Shown here: in pieces, positions 14,851 through 21,860 of the stretch
Position numbering within the stretch: the stretch's first letter is position 1
How the letters are laid out: each line of letters starts with the position of its first letter
Assembly (NCBI GenBank): GCA_902766475.1
Contig: CACXDQ010000033.1
Span: 1 to 26,022, forward strand
From: an uncultured Eubacteriales bacterium
GTDB taxonomy: Bacteria; Bacillota; Clostridia; Christensenellales; Borkfalkiaceae
Length of the DNA: 26,022 nt
Direction of reading: 5' to 3'
Notes under the pieces: generated by a model
Seen by the model: the letters and a program-made list of their open reading frames with translations, nothing else
What the model was told of the DNA's origin: nothing
The model's database searches: none
Program-made: the position numbers and the translations under genes

Positions 14851-14870
14851 TTACTTTTATATCGCTTTTT

Positions 14871-16556
14871 TTAAGATATTATCGTAATTCTGCCTTGACC
14901 GTATGGGTTTTCGTACCCGACGCCTATATTTGCGCCGAGTACGTCGCAGATATAGGCGATAAGTATCTGATTGTCGAGCCCGACGTGTTCTTGCAAAACC
15001 TTTGCGCCGTTAAAAGAAGTGTGCCCGTCGCCGTTTTGAAGCAGAGTGTAGTTTGATCCGGCGACCTTGTATGTCTTATCGGTTTCTATCTCTTCGCCGC
15101 CTATCATAATGTTTTTTACTCTCCTTTCACCTACTATCCCGACGAGCATATTGTTTTCGTCTTTCAAGCAACCGCTTTTTACGGAAACGTCGATCTCGTA
15201 AGTCAGCCCGGCAACTTGCAGAAAACCGCCGTTTTCATCTGGAAGAGCCGAAGCTCCCCATTCCAAGGCGTCGGCTATCTGTTGCCCGGTAGCCTCTATA
15301 ACGCAAATCACGTTTCCGAACGGAAATACGTTTACAATGTCGTTATACGTTACGTCGCCCGACTTTAAATCAACCCTTATTCCTCCGCCGTTTACAAATG
15401 CGACGTCCGCTCCCGATAGCGCTAATAATGCGTCGGCGCAGAAATCTCCGAGGTTGGTTTCGGCACGCCTTACCATTCTTATGGGGTTGCCTGCTCCGTC
15501 CTTTTCTTCGGGATCGTTTATGGTGAGCGTAATATCCGACGTCGCAACCTTTTTGCCGAGCGTTTCTTTAAGCTCCTTTTCGGCGGCTTCGACCTTTCTG
15601 CCCACTTCGTTGTCTATCCCCAAGAGGTCGGGTGCGCTTATCTTGTTCGTCCAGCTCCATATATTTGTTTCGACGATACCCTTTTCGGGCGTAATAATGC
15701 TGTAACCTATATTTGCCATCTTCGTGCCGCAAGCCGAGCGGACGACGGGGTTTCCGCCCATATCGTTCATTATGACTTGCCTCGTGTCGTGGCTGTGCCC
15801 GTCCAAAAACACGTCGATGCCGCTCGTATGTCCTATGATATCGGCATACGTCCATGGGCTGTCGCCGGCATTGAGCCCGAGATGCCCCATAACGTAAACG
15901 TAATCGGCACCGTCCGCCCTTGCTCCGTTTATAGCGCTTTGAACGGCATTATATACTTTCTCGCCGGTTGCGTCCTGCATGAAATCGTAGACGTATTCTC
16001 CCTCGTCGTTCTGGAAAAACGACGGGGTGGAAGAGGAAACGGTCGTGGGCGTGGTAACGCCGATAAAGGCTATTTTCAAGCCCGCCGCTTGCTTGATTAT
16101 ATACGGCTCGAACAAGAGTTCGCCTTCTTTGTTGAAATTGCAGCTTATATACGGGAAGTTTGCTTTTTCGGCAAGAGAAAGGAAGTTTTCGACGCCGTAG
16201 TCGAATTCGTGATTGCCGGGTATGGCGACGTCGTAACGAAGGTCGTTCATAAGCTCTATTATCGTTTCGCCCTTGGATATAGTGCCTATCATTTCGCCTT
16301 GAATAGCGTCGCCGTCGTCGACGAGAATTACTTCGTAGCCCGAACTTTCATAGTTTTCCCTTATGCGTTCAAGCCCGGCATAGCCGAAGCCCTGATCGAC
16401 GCCGCAATGCACGTCGCTCGTGAATAAGACCATAACTTTGTCTTTGGGCGTTTGAGCCGTTTGCCCCTCTTCGCCGCCGTCGCATGCAAAAAAGGTAAGC
16501 GACGTTGACAGAGCGAGCAATAGGCAGATGAGTTTCTTTAAAAATTTAAGTTTCAT
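14871..16556 (-). CDS. 5'-nucleotidase/UshA-family lipoprotein
   Basis: 561 aa surface phosphoesterase. Lipobox with Cys25 (FFAC), then a calcineurin-like metallophosphatase domain (about 40-320) with metal-site motifs DVH (48-50), DGDAIQG (81-87), GNHEFDYG (114-121) and GHSHD, and a 5_nucleotid_C domain (about 340-550) with NGGGIRVD and YNDIVNVFPFGN. Both domains are complete and the length is normal for the family (about 550 aa). It probably releases nucleosides and phosphate from external nucleotides. GGAGAG precedes the start. It lies 20 bases downstream of the dehydrogenase on the same strand, so they are likely co-transcribed, although no functional link is obvious. Confidence 0.92.
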   Translation of the reverse strand: MKLKFLKKLICLLLALSTSLTFFACDGGEEGQTAQTPKDKVMVLFTSDVHCGVDQGFGYAGLERIRENYESSGYEVILVDDGDAIQGEMIGTISKGETIIELMNDLRYDVAIPGNHEFDYGVENFLSLAEKANFPYISCNFNKEGELLFEPYIIKQAAGLKIAFIGVTTPTTVSSSTPSFFQNDEGEYVYDFMQDATGEKVYNAVQSAINGARADGADYVYVMGHLGLNAGDSPWTYADIIGHTSGIDVFLDGHSHDTRQVIMNDMGGNPVVRSACGTKMANIGYSIITPEKGIVETNIWSWTNKISAPDLLGIDNEVGRKVEAAEKELKETLGKKVATSDITLTINDPEEKDGAGNPIRMVRRAETNLGDFCADALLALSGADVAFVNGGGIRVDLKSGDVTYNDIVNVFPFGNVICVIEATGQQIADALEWGASALPDENGGFLQVAGLTYEIDVSVKSGCLKDENNMLVGIVGERRVKNIMIGGEEIETDKTYKVAGSNYTLLQNGDGHTSFNGAKVLQEHVGLDNQILIAYICDVLGANIGVGYENPYGQGRITIIS

Positions 16557-16576
16557 AACACTCTCCGTAATTTATA

Positions 16577-17383
16577 TCAAGACCGCACGGAAGCGGTATT
16601 TGAAATTATTTTTTTGATTATCCACACCTGAAAGCGTTTCGGGAGAAACGAGAGAAGGCGAAGGGCGAAATTGCGGTTTAAATTGTAGACGTACTTGGGC
16701 TTTTTTGCCCTCAGCGCCCTCTCGACCGTCAAAGCTATCTTTTCCGGGGAAACGCTCTTATTTTCAACCGAATTGACTATATTTCTGAACTTTTCGGCAT
16801 TGCAGCCGTAAAGCTTTGTGTTTGCGCAAAGTCTGTCGAGGGCGGCTGTCGAATCTCCGAGCAGCCCCGTCTTTACGGCGCCGGGGCGAATTACGGAAAC
16901 GGAAAACCCGAGCAAATTCAATTCCATACGAAGTGCGTCGGCATACTTTTCAACCGCCGTTTTCGTAATGCCGTATAAGCCCGTAAACGGCAGGGGATCG
17001 AGGGGAGCGAGCTCGCTCGAAGTCATAATTATCCTCGCACGTTCATTTAATTGTCCGAAAAACGCCTTGTTCACATAAAATGCGCCGAAAAGGTTTATGC
17101 GGAATATTTTCTCAAAGTTTTCTTCGCTTATCTCTATCAGTGAATCCATATTGTAAATCCCGGCGAAGTGGACTATTGCGTCGAATTTTACGTCTTTAAA
17201 ACGCTCCGCCGCTTTGTTTACTTCTTCGGCGGAAGTCAAATCGGCTCTTTGATAGTTTACGCCGCTTGTCTTGCAAACGTCGTTTCTGTCGACGCCGTAC
17301 ACGGCGTAACCTTTTTTTAATAACAGCTCTGCCGTGGCGGCGCCCATTCCTCCGCACACGCCGGTTATCAGAATGTTTTTCAT
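16577..17383 (-). CDS. Short-chain dehydrogenase/reductase
   Basis: 268 aa classical SDR, cytoplasmic. Cofactor-binding TGVCGGMG (7-14), HFAGI in place of the usual NNAG (72-76), Asn97 in INLFG, catalytic serine at 122 or 123, Tyr137 and Lys141 in YGITK. Asp32 after the second strand would favour NAD(H). The hydrophobic, basic C-terminus (about 240-263) may associate with the membrane. It has no ribosome site: a TATAAT ends six bases before the ATG, suggesting a leaderless mRNA. Substrate not predictable. Confidence 0.88.
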   Translation of the reverse strand: MKNILITGVCGGMGAATAELLLKKGYAVYGVDRNDVCKTSGVNYQRADLTSAEEVNKAAERFKDVKFDAIVHFAGIYNMDSLIEISEENFEKIFRINLFGAFYVNKAFFGQLNERARIIMTSSELAPLDPLPFTGLYGITKTAVEKYADALRMELNLLGFSVSVIRPGAVKTGLLGDSTAALDRLCANTKLYGCNAEKFRNIVNSVENKSVSPEKIALTVERALRAKKPKYVYNLNRNFALRLLSFLPKRFQVWIIKKIISNTASVRS

Positions 17384-17389
17384 GTCTTA

Positions 17390-17418
17390 ATTATATCAAA
17401 AAAATCAAAAACAGTAAA
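17390..17418 (-). promoter_or_regulatory. Promoter of the dehydrogenase-nucleotidase operon (leaderless)
   Basis: On the minus strand TTTACT (17418-17413), 17 bases, TATAAT (17395-17390) with TG extension. The expected start is the A of the ATG at 17383. The -35 box lies inside a perfect palindrome at 17408-17425. Confidence 0.65.
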
Positions 17419-17425
17419 CTGTTTT
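17408..17425. promoter_or_regulatory. Palindrome over the -35 box, possible operator
   Basis: AAAACAGT, AA, ACTGTTTT: perfect 8-bp arms with a 2-base centre, covering the -35 box of the dehydrogenase promoter. A related inverted repeat (AAAACAGTAAG ... CTTGCTGTTTT) lies at 17646-17673. Confidence 0.5.
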
Positions 17426-17701
17426 TTATGCGGTAAAAAAATTGCCGATAATAATTGAAAACATATTGCGACTTGCATGTTTAAGCGACGATAATCGCAG
17501 TTAAAAACAGCATAATTTTCTAGTCTATGTGATCCTTACAGATATATTGTTTTTCATACAATTTTCTTGATTATTATTTATAATTTTATCAATCAAAAAA
17601 TAATTAATCAAGGTTTACTGACAGACCAAATATTCAAAAAACAGTAAAACAGTAAGTAAAATCTTGCTGTTTTAAATATTTAAAATAATTATTTTAGCCT
17701 A
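17426..17701. other. AT-rich non-coding stretch
   Basis: About 275 bases without a credible coding frame, between the dehydrogenase promoter and the terminator of the tRNA cluster. It holds an inverted repeat at 17646-17673 (11-bp arms with one mismatch) and extra ACAGTAA copies at 17641-17655. Otherwise I see no RNA or promoter I can defend. Confidence 0.5.
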
Positions 17702-17742
17702 ACAATAAAAGCGAATCCGTCTCCTAATGGAAACGGGTTCGC
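17702..17742 (-). terminator. Terminator of the tRNA cluster
   Basis: On the minus strand GCGAACCCGT, a 12-base loop, ACGGATTCGC (one G-T pair), then TTTTATTGTT. It lies directly behind tRNA-Glu in the reading direction of the cluster. Confidence 0.75.
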
Positions 17743-17754
17743 CTTTAACTTGTT

Positions 17755-17829
17755 TGGTGACCCCTACGGGATTCGAACCCATGATACCGCCGTGAAAGGG
17801 CGATGTCTTAACCGCTTGACCAAGGGGCC
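17755..17829 (-). tRNA. tRNA-Glu (TTC)
   Basis: Complete cloverleaf on the minus strand: acceptor GGCCCCT with AGGGGTC (one G-U), anticodon loop CTTTCAC with anticodon TTC, T-loop TTCGAAT, discriminator A and an encoded CCA (17755-17757). Last gene of the tRNA cluster, followed by a terminator. Confidence 0.93.
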
Positions 17830-17869
17830 ATATTAAATTTTTTTTCTCGTCCTCTTAAGGTCGGACGAG

Positions 17870-18028
17870 CGAACCCATGATACCGCCTCGTCGCAATTCG
17901 TTTTCATGCCAACCGTTCTTCGTAAACTCAAAACGGTAACCTTTTTAAACGATTGCTCCTCTTCCCAAAAATATCCTATTTTTGGGAGCCCTGATTTTGC
18001 GATGTCTTAATCGCTTGACCAAGGGGCC
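17870..18028 (-). pseudogene. Broken tRNA-Glu copy with a 112-base insert
   Basis: The 5' part (18028-17999, acceptor, D-arm and 5' anticodon stem through GACATCGC) and a 3' piece (17886-17870, GCGGTATCATGGGTTCG) match the neighbouring intact tRNA-Glu, with one base changed. Between them, where the intact gene has its 9-base anticodon loop region, lie 112 other bases (17887-17998). The 3' acceptor strand and half of the T-arm are missing. The insert holds a 10-bp perfect hairpin (17964-17986) and a 6-bp one (17912-17937). No anticodon can be rebuilt, so it is not a functional tRNA as it stands. Confidence 0.72.
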
Positions 18029-18076
18029 TTTTATATTTATTTTATATTCAAACGGCGTTTCCGCCCTTTTTAATGA

Positions 18077-18153
18077 TGGTAGCGGCGGTCAGATTCGAAC
18101 CAACGACCTGCCGGGTATGAACCGGCCGCTATAACCAACTAAGCTACGCCGCC
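18077..18153 (-). tRNA. tRNA-Met (CAT), elongator
   Basis: Minus-strand cloverleaf: acceptor GGCGGCG with CGCCGCT, anticodon stem GCCGG/CCGGC around a TTCATAC loop (anticodon CAT), T-loop TTCGAAT, discriminator A and encoded CCA. It pairs normally at position 1-72 (G-U), unlike the initiator next to it. A tRNA-Ile2 with modified CAT cannot be fully ruled out but the body resembles elongator Met. Confidence 0.88.
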
Positions 18154-18169
18154 ATATTTTGTACTTCAG

Positions 18170-18196
18170 TGCAAGCGCATTTACTACGCCTGCACA
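18170..18196 (-). other. Hairpin in the spacer between the two Met tRNAs
   Basis: Inverted repeat GTGCA-A-GCG ... CGC-C-TGCAC with an 11-base loop. It may guide processing of the tRNA precursor. It has no T-tract and is not a terminator. Confidence 0.4.
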
Positions 18197-18206
18197 CCGT
18201 ACTTAC

Positions 18207-18284
<78 letters not shown>

Positions 18285-18298
18285 CCGAATGCTTTATT

Positions 18299-18327
18299 AT
18301 ATTAACCGATTTTTAAATATTTGTCAA
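18299..18327 (-). promoter_or_regulatory. Promoter of the tRNA cluster
   Basis: On the minus strand consensus TTGACA (18327-18322), 17 bases, TAATAT (18304-18299), about 15 bases before initiator tRNA. Confidence 0.65.
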
Positions 18328-18402
18328 CTAAAAAAAGCACATTTTTTAAAAAAATTTTAAAAAACTTTAAGCCTTTAAATATTTCCCTTTTTTTGCGTTA
18401 TA

Positions 18403-18411
18403 TGTTATAAT
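18403..18411 (+). promoter_or_regulatory. Extended -10 of tilS (leaderless)
   Basis: TGTTATAAT, nine bases before the tilS ATG, with no recognisable -35 and no ribosome site. The predicted transcript starts about 2-3 bases before the start codon. Confidence 0.6.
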
Positions 18412-18420
18412 GTAATCGAT

Positions 18421-19725
18421 ATGAATTTAGATATGGAACTTCTGAAAAACAGAGGAGTTGTCGCCGTCGCCGTTTCGGGAGGAAAAGATTCCGTGGCGCT
18501 CATTCACCTCTTATCAAAGCTGAAAGGCGAACTCGGCATAACGCTCAAAGCGGTAAACGTCGAACACGGCATCCGTGGGGAAGAATCGGTTTCGGACAGC
18601 GAATTCGTAAAAAAACTTTGTAAAGAATTAAGCGTCGAACTATATTTTAAAAGCGTAGACGTGCCGAGGCTCGTCGAGAGAGATGGACTATCCGAGGAAG
18701 AGGCGGCAAGAATATTGAGATACAAGGTCTTTGACGAGGCGATAGAGAGCGGCTTTTGCGATTTTATCGCCACGGCGCACCATCTATCCGACGACGTGGA
18801 AACTATCCTCTTCAATATTTTAAGGGGCACGTCGCTTTCGGGCGTCGGCGGAATATCTTCCCTGTCGCACGGCGGAAAAATTCTTCGCCCGATGCTTTCC
18901 GTTACGAGGGATGAAATAGACGATTACGTTTTAAAAAATAATTTGCCGTTCGTTACCGACAGAACTAATTTTGATACCGGCTATGCGAGAAATTTTTTGC
19001 GGCTTGAAGTTATTCCGCTTATAAAGAGCAGATTCAAAAGCTTTGAAACGGCGGTGGAGAGGTTTGCCGTTCTCGCCGCAAAGGACGACGAATACCTGAA
19101 TTGCATCGCAAAAAAAAGCGTTGAATTAAAAGACGGCGAGGCGAGCTTTGCGGTTGGGCTTGACGAGGTTATTTTCGCCCGTTCAGCCGTCATAGCAATG
19201 AAGCACGTCGGAATAGTTAAGGACTACGAGAAAAGGCATATAGACGAAATTTCGGCTTTAAAAGACGCACGGAACGGAACGACGATCGATCTTCCGAAAA
19301 ACGTTGCGGCGGTAAAAGATTACGATAAGATCACGTTATATATAAAGAAGGGGAGAGATAGCGAAGAGGCTCCGTTTAAAACGGGAGAAATGACCGTTTG
19401 CGGAAAGAGAGTCAATATAAGCCTTGCCGATAAGATAGAGAAGAAAGACAAAACGCTGTATTTCGACGGCGACAAGGTGCCGAGATCCGCCGTAATAAGG
19501 ACGAGAAGGGACGGCGACACGTTTGAGAAATTCGGCGGCGGAACGAAAAAGCTTAAAGATTATCTTATAGATAAAAAAATACCATCGAGGGAAAGGGACG
19601 GGCTTTTGCTCGTTGCGGACGGAAAAAAAGTGCTTTTAATTTTCGGAATTGAGATTTCCGCCTCAATAAAAGTAGACAAAGGCACAACAAATATGTTAAA
19701 ATGTAACATATCCAATAATACTTAA
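18421..19725 (+). CDS. tilS: tRNA(Ile)-lysidine synthase
   Basis: 434 aa ATP-dependent enzyme that converts C34 of tRNA-Ile2 to lysidine, making AUA readable as Ile; ATA codons are common in this window. The PP-loop motif SGGKDS is at 19-24, followed by the N-terminal catalytic domain (VEHGIRGEESVSD, TAHHLSDDVET) and a C-terminal TilS domain with the DGDTFEKFGGGTKKLKDYLIDKKIP stretch, split here only for naming: DGDTF, then LKDYLIDKKIP. Length is typical. The tilS-hpt order is conserved in Bacillota. It has no ribosome site and probably a leaderless transcript. Confidence 0.94.
   Translation: MNLDMELLKNRGVVAVAVSGGKDSVALIHLLSKLKGELGITLKAVNVEHGIRGEESVSDSEFVKKLCKELSVELYFKSVDVPRLVERDGLSEEEAARILRYKVFDEAIESGFCDFIATAHHLSDDVETILFNILRGTSLSGVGGISSLSHGGKILRPMLSVTRDEIDDYVLKNNLPFVTDRTNFDTGYARNFLRLEVIPLIKSRFKSFETAVERFAVLAAKDDEYLNCIAKKSVELKDGEASFAVGLDEVIFARSAVIAMKHVGIVKDYEKRHIDEISALKDARNGTTIDLPKNVAAVKDYDKITLYIKKGRDSEEAPFKTGEMTVCGKRVNISLADKIEKKDKTLYFDGDKVPRSAVIRTRRDGDTFEKFGGGTKKLKDYLIDKKIPSRERDGLLLVADGKKVLLIFGIEISASIKVDKGTTNMLKCNISNNT
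19673..19702 (+). promoter_or_regulatory. Possible promoter for hpt inside tilS
   Basis: TAGACA (19673-19678), 18 bases, TAAAAT (19697-19702) with TG extension, in the last codons of tilS. It would give hpt its own transcript. Confidence 0.4.
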
Positions 19726-19737
19726 GGAGAAAGGACA

Positions 19738-20280
19738 ATGTACGAGGATACCATTGAAAGAGTGTTGCTGTCGGAGGAACAGCTCGACAAGCGAATTGCG
19801 GAAATGGCAGTGCAGATCGATCGGGATTACGAGGGTAAAAAACCGCTTATGGTTGCGATCTTGAAAGGTAGCATAATGTTTTTCACAGACCTTATCAGAA
19901 AGATGAAGATCAATCTTGAAATAGACTTCATGGCTATTTCGAGTTACGGAAACGGCGTCAAGTCGTCGGGTGAAGTCAAGATGATAAAGGACCTTGACCG
20001 CAAAGTGGAGGGCAAGGATATAATAATCGTCGAAGATATAATCGACAGCGGCTACACGATGAAATATCTCAAAAATATGCTCGAAGCAAGAAAGCCCAAT
20101 TCCATAAAGATATGCACGCTTTTGGATAAGCCGTCGAGAAGGGAAACGGACGTTCAGGTCGATTACAGAGGCTTCGAGGTCGAGAATGAATTCGTGGTAG
20201 GTTACGGGCTCGATTATGCGGGGCTTTACAGAAATATTCCGTTCGTCGGAATTTTAAAGAGAGAAATATACGAGAAATAA
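19738..20280 (+). CDS. hpt: Hypoxanthine phosphoribosyltransferase
   Basis: 180 aa, the usual length. Purine salvage enzyme that joins hypoxanthine or guanine to PRPP. The PRPP-binding motif IIIVEDIIDSGYT is at 95-107, the LKGSIMF loop at 42-48, and FEVENEFVVGYGLDYAGLYR is split across the base-binding region near the C-terminus (FVVGYGLDYAG). AAGGAG lies before ATG 19738. It lies 12 bases behind tilS; the ftsH that often follows in Bacillota is absent here, and a terminator closes the unit. Confidence 0.95.
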   Translation: MYEDTIERVLLSEEQLDKRIAEMAVQIDRDYEGKKPLMVAILKGSIMFFTDLIRKMKINLEIDFMAISSYGNGVKSSGEVKMIKDLDRKVEGKDIIIVEDIIDSGYTMKYLKNMLEARKPNSIKICTLLDKPSRRETDVQVDYRGFEVENEFVVGYGLDYAGLYRNIPFVGILKREIYEK

Positions 20281-20283
20281 TAT

Positions 20284-20324
20284 AAGGCTTGACCGAGAAT
20301 GAAAATCATTCTCGGGCAAGCCTT
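20284..20324 (+). terminator. Terminator after hpt
   Basis: Long stem GGCTTG/CAAGCC plus CCGAGAATGA/TCATTCTCGG with one mismatch and a short AAA-type loop, followed by TTTAAA and a T8-like run at 20333-20340. The T-run also overlaps the -35 region of the next gene. Confidence 0.82.
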
Positions 20325-20330
20325 TAAACG

Positions 20331-20359
20331 TTGTTTTTTTATAAAAAATATGTTATAAT
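20331..20359 (+). promoter_or_regulatory. Promoter of the ADP-ribosylglycohydrolase gene (leaderless)
   Basis: TTGTTT (20331-20336), 17 bases, TATAAT (20354-20359) with TG extension. Six bases separate it from the ATG at 20366, so the transcript should begin at the start codon. Confidence 0.65.
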
Positions 20360-20365
20360 CGTGTT

Positions 20366-21610
20366 ATGGAAAGAAAATTTTGGACAGACGATGAGATAAG
20401 ATCTCTTATAGACGTCGTATTTCGTGAAAGCGACGACGACAACGGCGAGAAAAAACAGGACATAATGAGTTATATCTCGTCGAGGATACTTCCTGTCGAC
20501 AACGTTAAGTTTAACGTCGGAAATGCTCCCGAGGAGAGGAGAAAGCTTTACTTTCACGTCTTTAAAAGGTGCTTGGGCTACGTTGACAAAGGCTCTGTTT
20601 TCGGCTGTCTTATAGGCGGTGCGGCGGGCGACGCCCTCGGCTACCCCGTCGAATTTGTGAGTACGGGCGAGATTTTTGCAAAATACGGAAAAGACGGCGT
20701 TGCGTCATACCGCCTTTCAAGTGGTGAAAAAGCGCTGATTTCAGACGATACGCAGATGACTCTGTTTACCGCCGAGGGGCTATGGTATGCCCGTGAAAAC
20801 TTCGGAAATCCGAGTTTACAAAACTATATCGACGAGATATATAACGCATATAAAAGATGGTATTCGACTCAGACGGGCGGCTATAACGGCAATGAAAACA
20901 CGATAGCCGAGGACGAGAGATTAAACGTAAGACGTGCGCCCGGCGGAACGTGCCTTTCGGCGCTCGGGTCGGGTAAGATGGGCTCGATAGAAGAGCCCAT
21001 AAACACGAGTAAAGGTTGCGGCGGAATAATGCGTGCGGCTCCCATTGCAATAGTGATGGCGCAAAACGACGGGTACAGTATGGAAGAAGCGGCGTATCTC
21101 GGCGCTCAATCGGCGGCGATAACGCACGGAAATCAGCTCGGCTACATACCGACGGCGGCGTTCGTTGCGATAATATATTCGCTGTTGAGGGGCAATACTC
21201 CCGTAGGGGCGGTCTTAGCGGCAAAGGATGTTATTTTAAAGATTTTCCCCGACAGTAAAGCCGCTATGACGACGGCGGAGCTTATGGATAAGGCGCTTTA
21301 TTGCGCAAAGGCGGATATTTCGGATATAGACGCCGTATCAAGCCTCGGTGAAGGGTGGGTTGCGGAAGAAACGCTCGCAATAGCCATCTACTCTTTCGTA
21401 AAATATTCAGGCGATTTTAAAAAGGCGCTTTCCGTTGCGGTAAGCCACGGCGGCGACAGCGATTCGACGGGGGCGGTAACGGGGAATATGATCGGCGCAT
21501 ACGTCGGGATAAATGCGATCCCCGATGAGTTTAAGAAAAATCTCGAACTTTACGACGTTTTGGAAAATATGTCCGAAAAACTGTTTTACGACGTAAAACT
21601 TTCGAGGTAA
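20366..21610 (+). CDS. ADP-ribosylglycohydrolase family protein
   Basis: 414 aa DraG/ARH-family hydrolase, which removes ADP-ribose from proteins or small molecules. The fold begins near residue 78 with GCLIGGAAGDALGYP; the metal-site motifs SDDTQM (126-131) and HGGDSDSTGA (361-370, Asp364 and Asp366) are intact, so it should be active with Mg2+ or Mn2+. Residues 1-76 form an extra N-terminal region rich in acidic and basic residues with no domain I recognise. No ADP-ribosyltransferase or nif gene is nearby, so the substrate is open. Start ATG 20366 lacks a ribosome site and fits a leaderless mRNA. Confidence 0.88.
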   Translation: MERKFWTDDEIRSLIDVVFRESDDDNGEKKQDIMSYISSRILPVDNVKFNVGNAPEERRKLYFHVFKRCLGYVDKGSVFGCLIGGAAGDALGYPVEFVSTGEIFAKYGKDGVASYRLSSGEKALISDDTQMTLFTAEGLWYARENFGNPSLQNYIDEIYNAYKRWYSTQTGGYNGNENTIAEDERLNVRRAPGGTCLSALGSGKMGSIEEPINTSKGCGGIMRAAPIAIVMAQNDGYSMEEAAYLGAQSAAITHGNQLGYIPTAAFVAIIYSLLRGNTPVGAVLAAKDVILKIFPDSKAAMTTAELMDKALYCAKADISDIDAVSSLGEGWVAEETLAIAIYSFVKYSGDFKKALSVAVSHGGDSDSTGAVTGNMIGAYVGINAIPDEFKKNLELYDVLENMSEKLFYDVKLSR

Positions 21611-21659
21611 AAACAAATAAGTGGGGCTATAAGTTGATTAACGGCGTGTTTTTATGGTC

Positions 21660-21697
21660 GGGCGGACGCTTTTTAAAAGCGTCCGCCCTTATTTTTT
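21660..21697 (+). terminator. Terminator after the ADP-ribosylglycohydrolase gene
   Basis: GGGCGGACGCTTTT paired with AAAAGCGTCCGCCC, followed by TTATTTTTTG. A strong rho-independent terminator. Confidence 0.88.
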
Positions 21698-21707
21698 GTG
21701 CCAAAAC

Positions 21708-21732
21708 GGCGTAAAAACAGATGAATTACGCC
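21708..21732. other. Small hairpin upstream of asnS
   Basis: GGCGTAA and TTACGCC separated by 11 bases, followed by an A-run on the plus strand. Not a plus-strand terminator, and upstream of the asnS promoter, so not in its leader. Meaning unknown. Confidence 0.35.
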
Positions 21733-21811
21733 TTAAAAAAAGAATAAAAAGCTCAAAATGCTTTTTAAAACTGTTGTAATTTTAGAAAAAATATGTTAAA
21801 ATACATTGTGA

Positions 21812-21840
21812 TTGACTATATTATCTTTATATAATATAAC
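21812..21840 (+). promoter_or_regulatory. Promoter of asnS
   Basis: TTGACT (21812-21817), 17 bases, TATAAC (21835-21840). An upstream TGTTAAAAT (21793-21801) could be a second -10. I see no T-box leader; the space between promoter and start is too short for one. Confidence 0.6.
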
Positions 21841-21860
21841 TTTATAAAGGAGCGCTAAAA

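Noticed and set aside
17887..17998. Group I intron in tRNA-Glu
   Set aside because: The insert is far too short, no anticodon can be restored, and the 3' end of the tRNA is missing.
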